Shown here piece by piece: positions 1-6,410 of a DNA stretch of 8,585 nt. Under the pieces are notes generated by a model. The model saw nothing but the letters and a program-made list of their open reading frames with translations, ran no database searches and had not been told where the DNA came from. The DNA is from JAWWBL01 sp033720975 (GTDB taxonomy: Bacteria > Actinomycetota > Acidimicrobiia > Spongiisociales > ZC4RG35), in the NCBI GenBank assembly GCA_033720975.1, contig JAWWBL010000072.1, forward strand, positions 1-8,585, in the 5' to 3' direction. The position numbers and the translations under genes were made by a program. The stretch's first letter is position 1, and each line of letters starts with the position of its first letter.

Positions 1-185
1 CCACCCAATGGGAAGAGTTTGACCCCGTACTCGGTCTCCCCTCTCTGAAAGGACCAGAGTTTGGGGCCGAAACCGAAGAAGAACTGGGTCGCCCGCATTC
101 CCACCGCCTTTGCCGCGATGAAGTGCCCGGCCTCGTGGGCGGTGATGAAAAATATGAACGCAGCGACTGCTGCTATGCCGGCCAT
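1..185 (-). CDS. rseP: RseP-like M50 site-2 (intramembrane) metalloprotease, N-terminal fragment
   Basis: Only the first 61 codons are present; the rest lies beyond base 1. The protein opens with a hydrophobic segment (about residues 3-16) that runs into the zinc-binding motif HEAGH at residues 17-21, the HExxH of peptidase family M50 with E18 as the expected catalytic glutamate. Next come the family-typical stretch FFFGFGPKLWSFQRGETEYG (about 35-54) and the beginning of a PLGG turn. Proteins of this family cut transmembrane substrates such as anti-sigma factors or signal-peptide remnants inside the membrane. The ATG at 185 is chosen because an in-frame TAG lies four codons upstream (three sense codons between); the Shine-Dalgarno is weak. 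It follows dxr by 30 bp, the dxr-rseP order common in many bacteria, so co-transcription is likely. The family call is firm; the substrate cannot be told. Confidence 0.93.
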   Translation of the reverse strand, partial: MAGIAAVAAFIFFITAHEAGHFIAAKAVGMRATQFFFGFGPKLWSFQRGETEYGVKLFPLG

Positions 186-215
186 GGGTTCACGCTACCC
201 AGGGGCATGACCTAC

Positions 216-1361
216 TCAGCATGCCCCGGCGATCAGGCCCGCGGTCAAGGCCCGGGCTTCCCTGTCGACCTCCAGCACATCTTCGACGGTGTCGATCCTC
301 CGCCACTCGGCCATATCCAATGCCATGGCAACAACCTCGCTGATACCTAAAAACCCCAACCGACCCTGAAGGAATGCTTCCACTGCGATCTCGTCCGCGG
401 CGTTGAGCACCGCCGGGGCGGAGCCACCGCGCATCCCGGCCTCCAGAGAGATGCCCAACGCCGGGAACGCCTCCAGGTCTGGCTCTTCAAATGTCAGACT
501 CACCGAGGCGAGCGAGAACGGCTCGGTGAGAGCCGCGGATCGCTCGGGCCAGGTGAGCGCATACTGGATCGGGATCCTCATGTCGGGATGGCCGAGATGC
601 CCCTTCAAGGAGCCGTCCACGAACTCCACGGCCGAGTGGAGGACCGACTGCGGGTGCACCACCACCTCGATTCTCTCGTACCCCACATCGAACAGGAAAT
701 GGGTCTCGATCATCTCGAGGCCTTTGTTGAACAGAGTGGCGGAGTCGACTGTGATTCGCCGACCCATTTCCCAGGTGGGATGGGCTAGGGCCTCGGCCGG
801 CGTCACCGACGCCAATGACTCTCGGTCGCGGCCGCGGAAAGGCCCGCCTGACGCGGTCAGGATCATCTTCTTCACCGATGCTGGGGGCTCACCAACCAGG
901 CACTGGTGCAACGCCGAGTGCTCGCTGTCGACCGGTATCAGCTCACCTCCATGCTCCGCGAGAGCACGCTTCACCAGGGGCCCACCCGCCACCAGGCTCT
1001 CTTTGTTCGCTAGCGCGAGCCGGTTACCGGCCTCGAGAGCGGACAGGGTCGCGCGCAGCCCGGCCGACCCCACGATCCCATTGACGACGGTGACCCCGGG
1101 CAGAGCGGCGAGCTCGAGAACGGCTTCCGGTCCGAACTCGACTCGAGGGCCTGCCGATGCCGCAAACGCCTCCCTCTCGTCCGAAGCCCCACCAGCCACG
1201 ACGGTGATTGCTTCCGGGTAGGACCTGCTGATCTCGGCAAGAGCTTCAGACGGGGACCGAGCGGCGACGCCCGCAACCTCCAGGCCCAGTGATGAAACGA
1301 CTTCGAGGGTCTGCATCCCGATTGAGCCGGTCGCCCCCAGGACGACCACGGGAGAGCTCAC
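216..1361 (-). CDS. dxr: 1-deoxy-D-xylulose 5-phosphate reductoisomerase (MEP pathway)
   Basis: Rearranges and reduces DXP to 2-C-methyl-D-erythritol 4-phosphate with NADPH and a divalent metal, the committed step of the MEP isoprenoid pathway in the cytoplasm. The 381-residue product has the usual family length. Visible motifs are the NADPH-binding GATGSIG (9-15), LANKES (117-122), the metal and substrate site PVDSEHSALHQCL with D145 and E147, ASGGPF (170-175), the conserved HPTWEMG (194-200), ITVDSATLFNKGLE (203-216) with the third metal ligand E216, and HPQSVLHS (236-243). The chosen GTG at 1361 overlaps the cdsA stop in GTGA, and an AGGGG lies 12 bases upstream, which is rather far. A second GTG four codons in is possible. 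The frame stays open upstream to 1583, but that part is antisense-free overlap with cdsA and has no Dxr homology. Coupled translation with cdsA is likely. Nothing catalytic is missing. Confidence 0.97.
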   Translation of the reverse strand: MSSPVVVLGATGSIGMQTLEVVSSLGLEVAGVAARSPSEALAEISRSYPEAITVVAGGASDEREAFAASAGPRVEFGPEAVLELAALPGVTVVNGIVGSAGLRATLSALEAGNRLALANKESLVAGGPLVKRALAEHGGELIPVDSEHSALHQCLVGEPPASVKKMILTASGGPFRGRDRESLASVTPAEALAHPTWEMGRRITVDSATLFNKGLEMIETHFLFDVGYERIEVVVHPQSVLHSAVEFVDGSLKGHLGHPDMRIPIQYALTWPERSAALTEPFSLASVSLTFEEPDLEAFPALGISLEAGMRGGSAPAVLNAADEIAVEAFLQGRLGFLGISEVVAMALDMAEWRRIDTVEDVLEVDREARALTAGLIAGAC

Positions 1362-2500
1362 AGCAACCCGAAACCCCTGAACAGGAGATATACGGCGGGG
1401 GCGGCGAACAGAAAACCGTCGATCCGATCGAGCATGCCTCCGTGACCGGGAAGCACCGAGCCCATGTCCTTCACGCCAAGGCTCCGCTTGACCGCCGACT
1501 CGGCCAGGTCGCCCAAGGGGGCGAACAGCCCGATCACCCCGGCGGCTACCAGTGCCTGGGAAAGCGTGATCTTGTCGAGCCACGGAGGCACCACGGCCAT
1601 AATCGAAGCTGCCACCGCTCCGAGGATGAGCCCGCCAAAAAACCCCTCGACGGTCTTGCCCGGAGAGACCTCTTTGGCGAGTCGCCGCTTTCCGACGCTC
1701 CTTCCCACGAAGTAGCCCCCGGTGTCGTTGAGGGCCACGACGAGCACGAAGAAGAGAATGTGTTCGAGGGGGTGAGGGCCCGCGGTGAATGGAATCGCAA
1801 ACGCCAGCAAACCCACCCAGACCATCCCAACCAGGGTGACAGATGCGCTGGTCAGCGGATCACGCCGAGGAGACAGGGCGAAGAACAGGACGACCGCCAG
1901 CGCAGTCACCCCGACCCACACACCCATCGCGTAAGGACCTCCGTTGTGCACGCCTACGCCGATCGCTACGACTCCGAGAAGGCCAAACAGCGCCACGGGA
2001 CGGAAACCACCTGTCCGCATCGTCGCGTAGAGCTCGCCCAGCGAGACGACCATCACCAGTATGAGGAAGGCGGTGAACCACCACCGGGGGAGAAACAGGG
2101 TCCCGAGGAACATCCCGAATATCCCCACAGCGGAAGCGACTCTCATCGCGAGATCCGAGGTCGCCGCTTGCTCGTCGGCCTCGTAGGACTCCTCCGACGG
2201 GGTGACAGCACCGGAAACATCGTCAAAAGAGACGAGACCGCTACCCACTCCGGGGAGAGTGGCAGCCACCGCCTGCTGCTCCCACTTCTCGCTCGCCGCT
2301 CTGGTGATGTCCTCAGCGAGTCCCCTGTACTCCTGCGTAGTGGCGGTCAGGTACTCCTCGGAGGTGAAGTCCTCAACATCGTCGGAGTCGGCGAGACCGC
2401 CCCAGTCGATGTCGCTCTCATCACGCTCCGGCATCCCGGGAAGCGGGACGACGTCGGCCTCGCGGCCCGCGGCTTGTCCTTCTTCTTCTCTACCCGCCAT
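1358..2500 (-). CDS. cdsA: Phosphatidate cytidylyltransferase (CDP-diacylglycerol synthase)
   Basis: Integral membrane enzyme that joins CTP and phosphatidic acid into CDP-diacylglycerol, the precursor of the main phospholipids. The 380-residue product has two parts. Residues 1 to about 115 are soluble, acidic and probably disordered (about 17 Asp/Glu in the first 50 residues). Residues from about 118 carry some eight hydrophobic segments. The catalytic region is clear: NDTGGYFVGRSVGKRR (258-273), SPGKTVEG (279-286), and the full CdsA signature beginning SAVKRSLGVKD at 335 and ending GHGGMLDRID (352-361), whose Asp residues bind metal. The ATG at 2500 shares one base with the frr stop (TGATG), with GAGG four bases before it, so coupling to frr is likely. 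The long N-terminal tail is longer than in the E. coli enzyme; similar extensions are known in actinobacterial CdsA proteins. No defect is seen. Confidence 0.96.
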   Translation of the reverse strand: MAGREEEGQAAGREADVVPLPGMPERDESDIDWGGLADSDDVEDFTSEEYLTATTQEYRGLAEDITRAASEKWEQQAVAATLPGVGSGLVSFDDVSGAVTPSEESYEADEQAATSDLAMRVASAVGIFGMFLGTLFLPRWWFTAFLILVMVVSLGELYATMRTGGFRPVALFGLLGVVAIGVGVHNGGPYAMGVWVGVTALAVVLFFALSPRRDPLTSASVTLVGMVWVGLLAFAIPFTAGPHPLEHILFFVLVVALNDTGGYFVGRSVGKRRLAKEVSPGKTVEGFFGGLILGAVAASIMAVVPPWLDKITLSQALVAAGVIGLFAPLGDLAESAVKRSLGVKDMGSVLPGHGGMLDRIDGFLFAAPAVYLLFRGFGLL

Positions 2501-3051
2501 CAGACCTCGAGCAGCTCCTCTTCCTTGTTGCCCAGCAAGGTGTCGATCTTGGAGACGAAGCGGTCGGTGAGCTTCTGCAGCTCTTCCTCTCCCCTGCGTA
2601 TGTCGTCGTCGGAGATCTCACCGTGAAGGGCCTCCATGTCGGACTTCGAGTGACGTCTGACGTTTCGCACTGCGATGCGGCCCTCTTCGGCCATGTGTCT
2701 GACGACCTTTATCAGCTCATGACGGCGTTCTTCCGTGAGCGGTGGGAAAGCGATCCGAATCACAGACCCGTCGTTTGTCGGGTTTAGCCCGAAATCTGCC
2801 TGTTGGATGGCGCGCTCGATGTCACCCACCGTCGACTTGTCGAAGGGCTGAACGACGAGCAGCCGTGGCTCGGGAACCGAGATCGAAGCAAGCTGCTGCA
2901 GCGGTGTCGGAGTGTTGTAGTAGTCGACCGTGATCCTCTGGAGGAGTTGGGGGTTCGCCCGGCCGGTGCGAACCGTCCCAAACTCGGATGCAACGTGCTC
3001 GGCGGCCATCTCCATCTTGTGTTCGGCCTCGGCCAAGAGGTCGCCGATCAT
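2500..3051 (-). CDS. frr: Ribosome recycling factor
   Basis: Works with EF-G after termination to split the ribosome from mRNA and tRNA. The 183-residue length matches the family (185 in E. coli). Conserved features are RTGRA at 28-32, YYNTPTPLQQLA (44-55) in the hinge and domain II region, FPPLTEERR (102-110), and AVRNVRR (127-133), the basic helix face that contacts 23S rRNA. The helical C-terminus (about 145-183) is highly charged. The ATG at 3051 has a strong Shine-Dalgarno, AGGAG, six bases upstream, which begins inside the pyrH stop (TGAGGAG). The gap to pyrH is 10 bp, and pyrH-frr is one of the most conserved bacterial gene pairs. No oddities. Confidence 0.98.
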   Translation of the reverse strand: MIGDLLAEAEHKMEMAAEHVASEFGTVRTGRANPQLLQRITVDYYNTPTPLQQLASISVPEPRLLVVQPFDKSTVGDIERAIQQADFGLNPTNDGSVIRIAFPPLTEERRHELIKVVRHMAEEGRIAVRNVRRHSKSDMEALHGEISDDDIRRGEEELQKLTDRFVSKIDTLLGNKEEELLEV

Positions 3052-3061
3052 CGTTCTCTCC

Positions 3062-3778
3062 TCAATGGACCACTGTGCCGATCTGATCGCCCCTGACTGC
3101 CTTGACGATGTTGCCGGGAACGGTCATGTCGAAGACATGGATCGGCACTCCATGCTCTTTACACATCGTAACTGCCGTCGTGTCCATGACCTGGAGTTCC
3201 GCCGCGATGAAGTCCATGTATGAGAGCTCACTCATCCGGCTGGCGTCGTCGTTGGTCGCTGGGTCGGAGTCATAGATGCCGTCGACCTTGGACGCCTTCA
3301 GAAGCTCGTCCGCACCGATCTCGATTGCCCGGAGGGCAGCCGTCGTGTCGGTCGTGAAAAACGGGTTCCCGGTCCCGGCAGCGAAGATCACGGCACGCCC
3401 CTTCTCAAGATGGCGGATCGCCCTGAGGCGGATGTACGGCTCTGCCAGCTCCTGCATGGTGATGGCGCTCTGGACCCTGGTCACCACACCGCCTCTCTCG
3501 AGATAGTCCCTCAGGGCAAGAGCATTGATCACAGTGGCGAGCATCCCCATGTAGTCGGCGTTGGCGGCATCCATGCCTCTGGCTGCTTGGGACACGCCGC
3601 GGAATATGTTCCCGCCTCCGACGACGATGGCGACCTCGACGCCGTTGGACATCGCCTCAACGAGCTCGCCGGCGACACGCTCAACCGTGACCGGGTCTAT
3701 GCCGTATCCCAGGTCCGGGTCTGCAAACGCCTCACCGGAGAGCTTGAGAAGGACTCTCCGGTTCGTTTTCTCCGCCAC
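3062..3778 (-). CDS. pyrH: UMP kinase (uridylate kinase, amino-acid-kinase fold)
   Basis: Phosphorylates UMP to UDP with ATP in de novo pyrimidine synthesis; the bacterial enzyme is a cytoplasmic hexamer. The 238 residues show the amino-acid-kinase family pattern in order: LLKLSGE (10-16) with K12, the glycine loop VGGGNIFRG (53-61), ADYMGMLATVINALAL (74-89) that binds UMP, GTGNPFFTTDTTAALRA (135-151), and KASKVDGIYDSDP (161-173) at the ATP site. The start is GTG at 3778, with AGGAG upstream at short spacing (GGATAGGAGCACC). That site contains the tsf stop codon, leaving a 7-bp gap. Bacterial PyrH is usually feedback-inhibited by UTP and activated by GTP; this is family knowledge and cannot be read here. 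Confidence 0.97.
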   Translation of the reverse strand: MAEKTNRRVLLKLSGEAFADPDLGYGIDPVTVERVAGELVEAMSNGVEVAIVVGGGNIFRGVSQAARGMDAANADYMGMLATVINALALRDYLERGGVVTRVQSAITMQELAEPYIRLRAIRHLEKGRAVIFAAGTGNPFFTTDTTAALRAIEIGADELLKASKVDGIYDSDPATNDDASRMSELSYMDFIAAELQVMDTTAVTMCKEHGVPIHVFDMTVPGNIVKAVRGDQIGTVVH

Positions 3779-3785
3779 GGTGCTC

Positions 3786-4397
3786 CTATCCGCCTACGGC
3801 GACTCTCGCGATTCGGCGTACCGAGATGTTCTCGCCCATTTTGGAGGCTAGAGCCCCAACCATGTCGCCCACAGTGCCGTCGAAACGCTCGGAATTGACA
3901 AACAGCTGGTCGTATAGGACGTTCTCCGCGTACCAGGACTGGATCTTCCCTTCGACGATCCGCTCGATCACGTTGTCCGGCTTGCCCTCGGCCTGTGCCT
4001 GACGGGCTATGAGCTCTTTCTCCTTGGCGAGCGCATCTGGGTCCACCTCCTCTTGGGTAACCCAGAGTGGATTTGCCCAGCTGGCGTGCATGGCGATGTC
4101 ATCGGCTACCTGAAGGAACTCCTCGCTCTTGGCGACGAAGTCGGTCTCACAGGTCAGCTCGACCAGGACGCCGACGACGGGGCGCCCGTTCTGCTGGTGG
4201 ATATAACTGCCGATCGTTCCTTCTTTGGCCTCACGATCGGCCCGCTTGGCCATTTTGGCCTGACCCCGCTCGCGCAGGAGCTCATAAGCCTTGTCGAAGT
4301 TCCCATCGGCATCGGTGAGAGCCTTCTTGGCGTCCATCATCCCGACGCCTGCCTCGTGGCGAAGCTTTTGTATGTCCGAAGCCGAGAAATCGCCCAT
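3786..4397 (-). CDS. tsf: Translation elongation factor Ts, short form
   Basis: Nucleotide exchange factor that releases GDP from EF-Tu. The N-terminal UBA-like domain covers about residues 5-43 (ASDIQKLRHEAGVGMMDAKKAL). The EF-Tu-contacting TDFVA motif is at 85-89 within ELTCETDFVAKSEEF. At 203 residues the protein is clearly shorter than the 270-285-residue E. coli or Streptomyces forms and resembles the compact type known from Thermus, with one copy of the core dimerisation unit. The ATG at 4397 is taken because the homologous sequence begins with MGDFSASDIQ. An upstream in-frame ATG at 4469 would add 24 unrelated, Arg-rich residues and overlap rpsB. A GAGGAG lies seven bases before the ATG, inside the last codons of rpsB, and only one base separates the rpsB stop from this start. 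Translation is therefore very probably coupled to rpsB. Confidence 0.96.
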   Translation of the reverse strand: MGDFSASDIQKLRHEAGVGMMDAKKALTDADGNFDKAYELLRERGQAKMAKRADREAKEGTIGSYIHQQNGRPVVGVLVELTCETDFVAKSEEFLQVADDIAMHASWANPLWVTQEEVDPDALAKEKELIARQAQAEGKPDNVIERIVEGKIQSWYAENVLYDQLFVNSERFDGTVGDMVGALASKMGENISVRRIARVAVGG

Positions 4398-4398
4398 C

Positions 4399-5124
4399 TC
4401 AGGACTCCTCGTTCTCGTTTTCACCTGGCTCCTTCTTCGAGGCAGCCTGCCGGCCTTCGATGACCGCATCGGCGATGGCCCCGGCTACGAGGCTTGCCGC
4501 CCTTATCGCGTCGTCGTTGCCCGGTATCACGTATTCGATTCCGTCAGGGTCCGAGTTGCTGTCGATCAGGGCTATCACGGGGAGGCCCAGCCTGGTGGCC
4601 TCCCGGACGGCGGTCGCCTCCGTATTGACGTCGACGATGAACACGGCGTCGGGCAGCTTCTGCATTTCGGCAACACCACCCAGGTTTTGCTCGAGCTTCG
4701 CCAACTCCCGGCGCAGCTTGAGTCGCTCCTTCTTGGGCAACTCGTTGATCTCGCCCGAGGACTCCATACGACGAAGCTCTCGCATGTAGAACACACGCTT
4801 TTGAATGGTGCTGAAATTGGTGAGCATTCCGCCGAGCCAGCGGTAGTTCACGAATGGTTGGCTGCACCTCGTCGCCTCTTCGGCAACCGCCGTCTGGGCC
4901 TGTTTCTTGGTACCTACGAAGAGAACGGTTCCGCCATCTGCCGCTAGCTTCTTGACGAAGTCCATGGCGTCCCCGATCTGTGAGAGCGTTTGCCGGAGAT
5001 CGATGATGTGGATTCCGTTGCGCTCCCCGTAGATATAGGGGCGCATCTTGGGGTTCCAGCGACGGGTCTGATGCCCGAAATGAACGCCGGCCTCCAAGAG
5101 CTGTTTCATTGTGACTTCGGCCAC
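4399..5124 (-). CDS. rpsB: 30S ribosomal protein S2
   Basis: Structural protein of the small ribosomal subunit, joining late in assembly. The 241-residue sequence matches S2 throughout: GVHFGHQTRRWNPKM (13-27), YIYGERNGIHIIDL (30-43), FVGTKKQAQ (69-77), WLGGMLTNFSTI (96-107), PDAVFIVD (158-165), PVIALIDSNSDPD (182-194) and IPGNDDAIR (200-208). The tail from about 227 is short, charged and probably disordered. The start is GTG at 5124, with AAGGAG five bases upstream; the in-frame ATG at 5109 lies too far from that site. It is the first gene of the rightmost minus-strand cluster and has its own probable promoter and a structured leader. Neighbour tsf follows directly, the usual rpsB-tsf pair. 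Confidence 0.98.
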   Translation of the reverse strand: MAEVTMKQLLEAGVHFGHQTRRWNPKMRPYIYGERNGIHIIDLRQTLSQIGDAMDFVKKLAADGGTVLFVGTKKQAQTAVAEEATRCSQPFVNYRWLGGMLTNFSTIQKRVFYMRELRRMESSGEINELPKKERLKLRRELAKLEQNLGGVAEMQKLPDAVFIVDVNTEATAVREATRLGLPVIALIDSNSDPDGIEYVIPGNDDAIRAASLVAGAIADAVIEGRQAASKKEPGENENEES

Positions 5125-5238
5125 AGTTGCTCCTTTTTCTGGTTGTTCCTCCGCCCGCGGGATTGAATCCCACTCGTTTGATGGAGTGCCCTCCTTCGAG
5201 ATGTCTCGACCAGAGAGGGTTCACGGGCGTGCGTGATG
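5125..5238 (-). promoter_or_regulatory. Structured rpsB 5' leader, candidate autoregulatory RNA element
   Basis: About 114 bases of leader are predicted between the likely transcription start and the rpsB GTG. Read on the minus strand, two hairpins stand out. The first (5219 to 5189) has an outer CCCTC/GAGGG stem and an inner TCGAGA-CA-TCTCGA palindrome, realistic as a CGAG/CTCG stem with a four-base loop. The second (5188 to 5171) is a CACTC/GAGTG stem with an eight-base loop and directly abuts the first. Further down are a CCCGCGGG palindrome (5161 to 5154) and a GGAGGA before the true AAGGAG site. S2 represses its own mRNA through a leader element in E. coli; whether this leader does so is inference. 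No known family could be assigned from sequence alone. Confidence 0.5.
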
Positions 5239-6401
5239 GGTGGAATTGTACGAGACGCCCTTACTCTTCGGTAATCGACACCACCTCTCTCAGACGAACG
5301 GCTGTCACCGCTGGAGCCGCGGCTTTCGGGATCACGACCGCTGCCACCTTCGTCGAAGCTCGAGACGCCCTCCTCCACCACCGATCTCAAGGAACTTCCG
5401 GGCCTCTCCACTTCACATACGACGATCCCGAAACGGCGACTGACATCAGCATTTCGTTCCCATGGGCCGCGTCATTGGTCGTGATTGGCGTCGAGTATGC
5501 AAGCCAGGCGGACAGTCCTGCGTCGACCGGTCCGCTCGTCGCCCGTTTCGCAACCAGCGATCACTACGAGCTGGTGCGCATTGTGGTCGGCAAAGTGGCA
5601 GGCGCGCTGGAAGCATCGGGTGCCAGGGCTGAAGTCGTGTTTGATGACAATCGGCTGGTCGACCGGGCAGCAGCCGCACGAGCCGGTGTGGGCTGGATCG
5701 GCAAGAGCACGATGGTGCTCGCCCCCGGCGTCGGGCCTTGGATGCTCCTCGGCACTGTTGTCACCGACGCCGCTCTTGTTCCGACGCCGACCACGCGTCG
5801 CTCTTGTGGCAGCTGCGTTGCATGCATGCCCGCTTGTCCGACAACAGCGATCACTGACGCCGGGCTCGACGCGCGCCGCTGTCTCTCGACGTGGCTACAG
5901 ACTTCCGGTTTCCTGCCGCTTTGGATACGCCCTCTGATCGGGAGGCGGATCTACGGATGCGACGACTGTCTCTCCTCGTGCCCGCCGGGGTTCAAGATCA
6001 AACGAGAGGAGCACGGCGAGGGGCTGTCCTTTGTCGAGTTGCTGGCGTTGGCCGATGATGACCTCGTTGCCAGGTTTTCTTGGTGGTTCATCCCCCACCG
6101 TGACGGACGGTATCTACGCCGCAACCTCCTGGTGGCTGCGGGGAACTCGTGTGAGGGAGAGGCGCTCAAGCCGATCGAGGAGCATCTCCACCATCGCTCC
6201 TCGATGATTCGCTCCCATGCGGCGTGGGCGCTGGCCCGTCAACGGCCCGCGTGGGCGGATGCCACTCTCCGTGCCGCTTTGGGCAGGGAGAGGGCGCCAG
6301 AGGCTCGCCAGGAGTTGGCCATCGCCCTGACGATGCTTGGCGCGGAGCGTGACTACGAGGCACTCCTCGCCGCAGACGAGCTCGCGCGAACTGCCTCGTG
6401 A
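5229..6401 (+). CDS. queG: QueG-type epoxyqueuosine reductase (cobalamin and 4Fe-4S protein)
   Basis: QueG reduces epoxyqueuosine to queuosine at tRNA position 34, using cobalamin and two 4Fe-4S clusters. The 390-residue product shows the family core: FTYDDPETATD (62-72), the active-site region FDDNRLVDRAAAARAGVGWI (138-157) with the probable catalytic D139, LGTVVTDA (174-181), the first cluster motif CGSCVACMPACP (C193, C196, C199, C203), RRCLS with C218, and the second cluster RIYGCDDCLSSCP (C244, C247, C251). A HEAT-like C-terminus (about 296-340, LRRNLLVAAGNS and SHAAWALARQ) would bind tRNA. The GTG at 5229 is chosen for the GAGAGGG nine bases upstream; no later in-frame start precedes the conserved domain, and ATG 5181 lacks a binding site. 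It is the only plus-strand gene. The usual TGP-like tripeptide after the catalytic Asp is DNR here, so a related reductase function is possible. No other queuosine gene is in view. Confidence 0.82.
   Translation: MRDGWNCTRRPYSSVIDTTSLRRTAVTAGAAAFGITTAATFVEARDALLHHRSQGTSGPLHFTYDDPETATDISISFPWAASLVVIGVEYASQADSPASTGPLVARFATSDHYELVRIVVGKVAGALEASGARAEVVFDDNRLVDRAAAARAGVGWIGKSTMVLAPGVGPWMLLGTVVTDAALVPTPTTRRSCGSCVACMPACPTTAITDAGLDARRCLSTWLQTSGFLPLWIRPLIGRRIYGCDDCLSSCPPGFKIKREEHGEGLSFVELLALADDDLVARFSWWFIPHRDGRYLRRNLLVAAGNSCEGEALKPIEEHLHHRSSMIRSHAAWALARQRPAWADATLRAALGRERAPEARQELAIALTMLGAERDYEALLAADELARTAS
5245..5274 (-). promoter_or_regulatory. Probable rpsB operon promoter
   Basis: On the minus strand a near-consensus -10 hexamer TACAAT (5250 to 5245) is followed by open sequence towards rpsB. 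A weak -35, TTACCG (5274 to 5269), lies 18 bases upstream. The position would give a start near 5238. If the GTG at 5229 is the true start of the opposing queG-type gene, this promoter lies inside the first codons of that gene. The -10 is good but the -35 matches only three positions, so this is moderate evidence. Confidence 0.45.
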
Positions 6402-6410
6402 TGGCGACGG

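Noticed and set aside
403..1221. A 272-codon open frame on the plus strand.
   Set aside because: Antisense to dxr, whose motifs and length are fully conserved; low-complexity Arg/Ser/Ala composition and no family resemblance.
1362..1583. Possible 74-residue N-terminal extension of dxr.
   Set aside because: It overlaps the conserved C-terminus of cdsA in another frame, has shadow-like composition, and Dxr normally starts a few residues before GATGSIG.
1289..2626. A 445-codon open frame on the plus strand.
   Set aside because: It lies antisense to cdsA, frr and the start of dxr, is rich in Arg, His, Pro and Ser in the way of GC-rich shadow frames, and has no recognisable domain.
4398..4469. 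Upstream ATG giving tsf 24 extra residues.
   Set aside because: The extra part overlaps rpsB, is Arg-rich without EF-Ts homology, and the start at 4397 has its own well-placed GAGGAG.
4544..5224. A 226-codon minus-strand frame overlapping rpsB.
   Set aside because: Shifted-frame shadow of rpsB; the S2 frame carries all family motifs.
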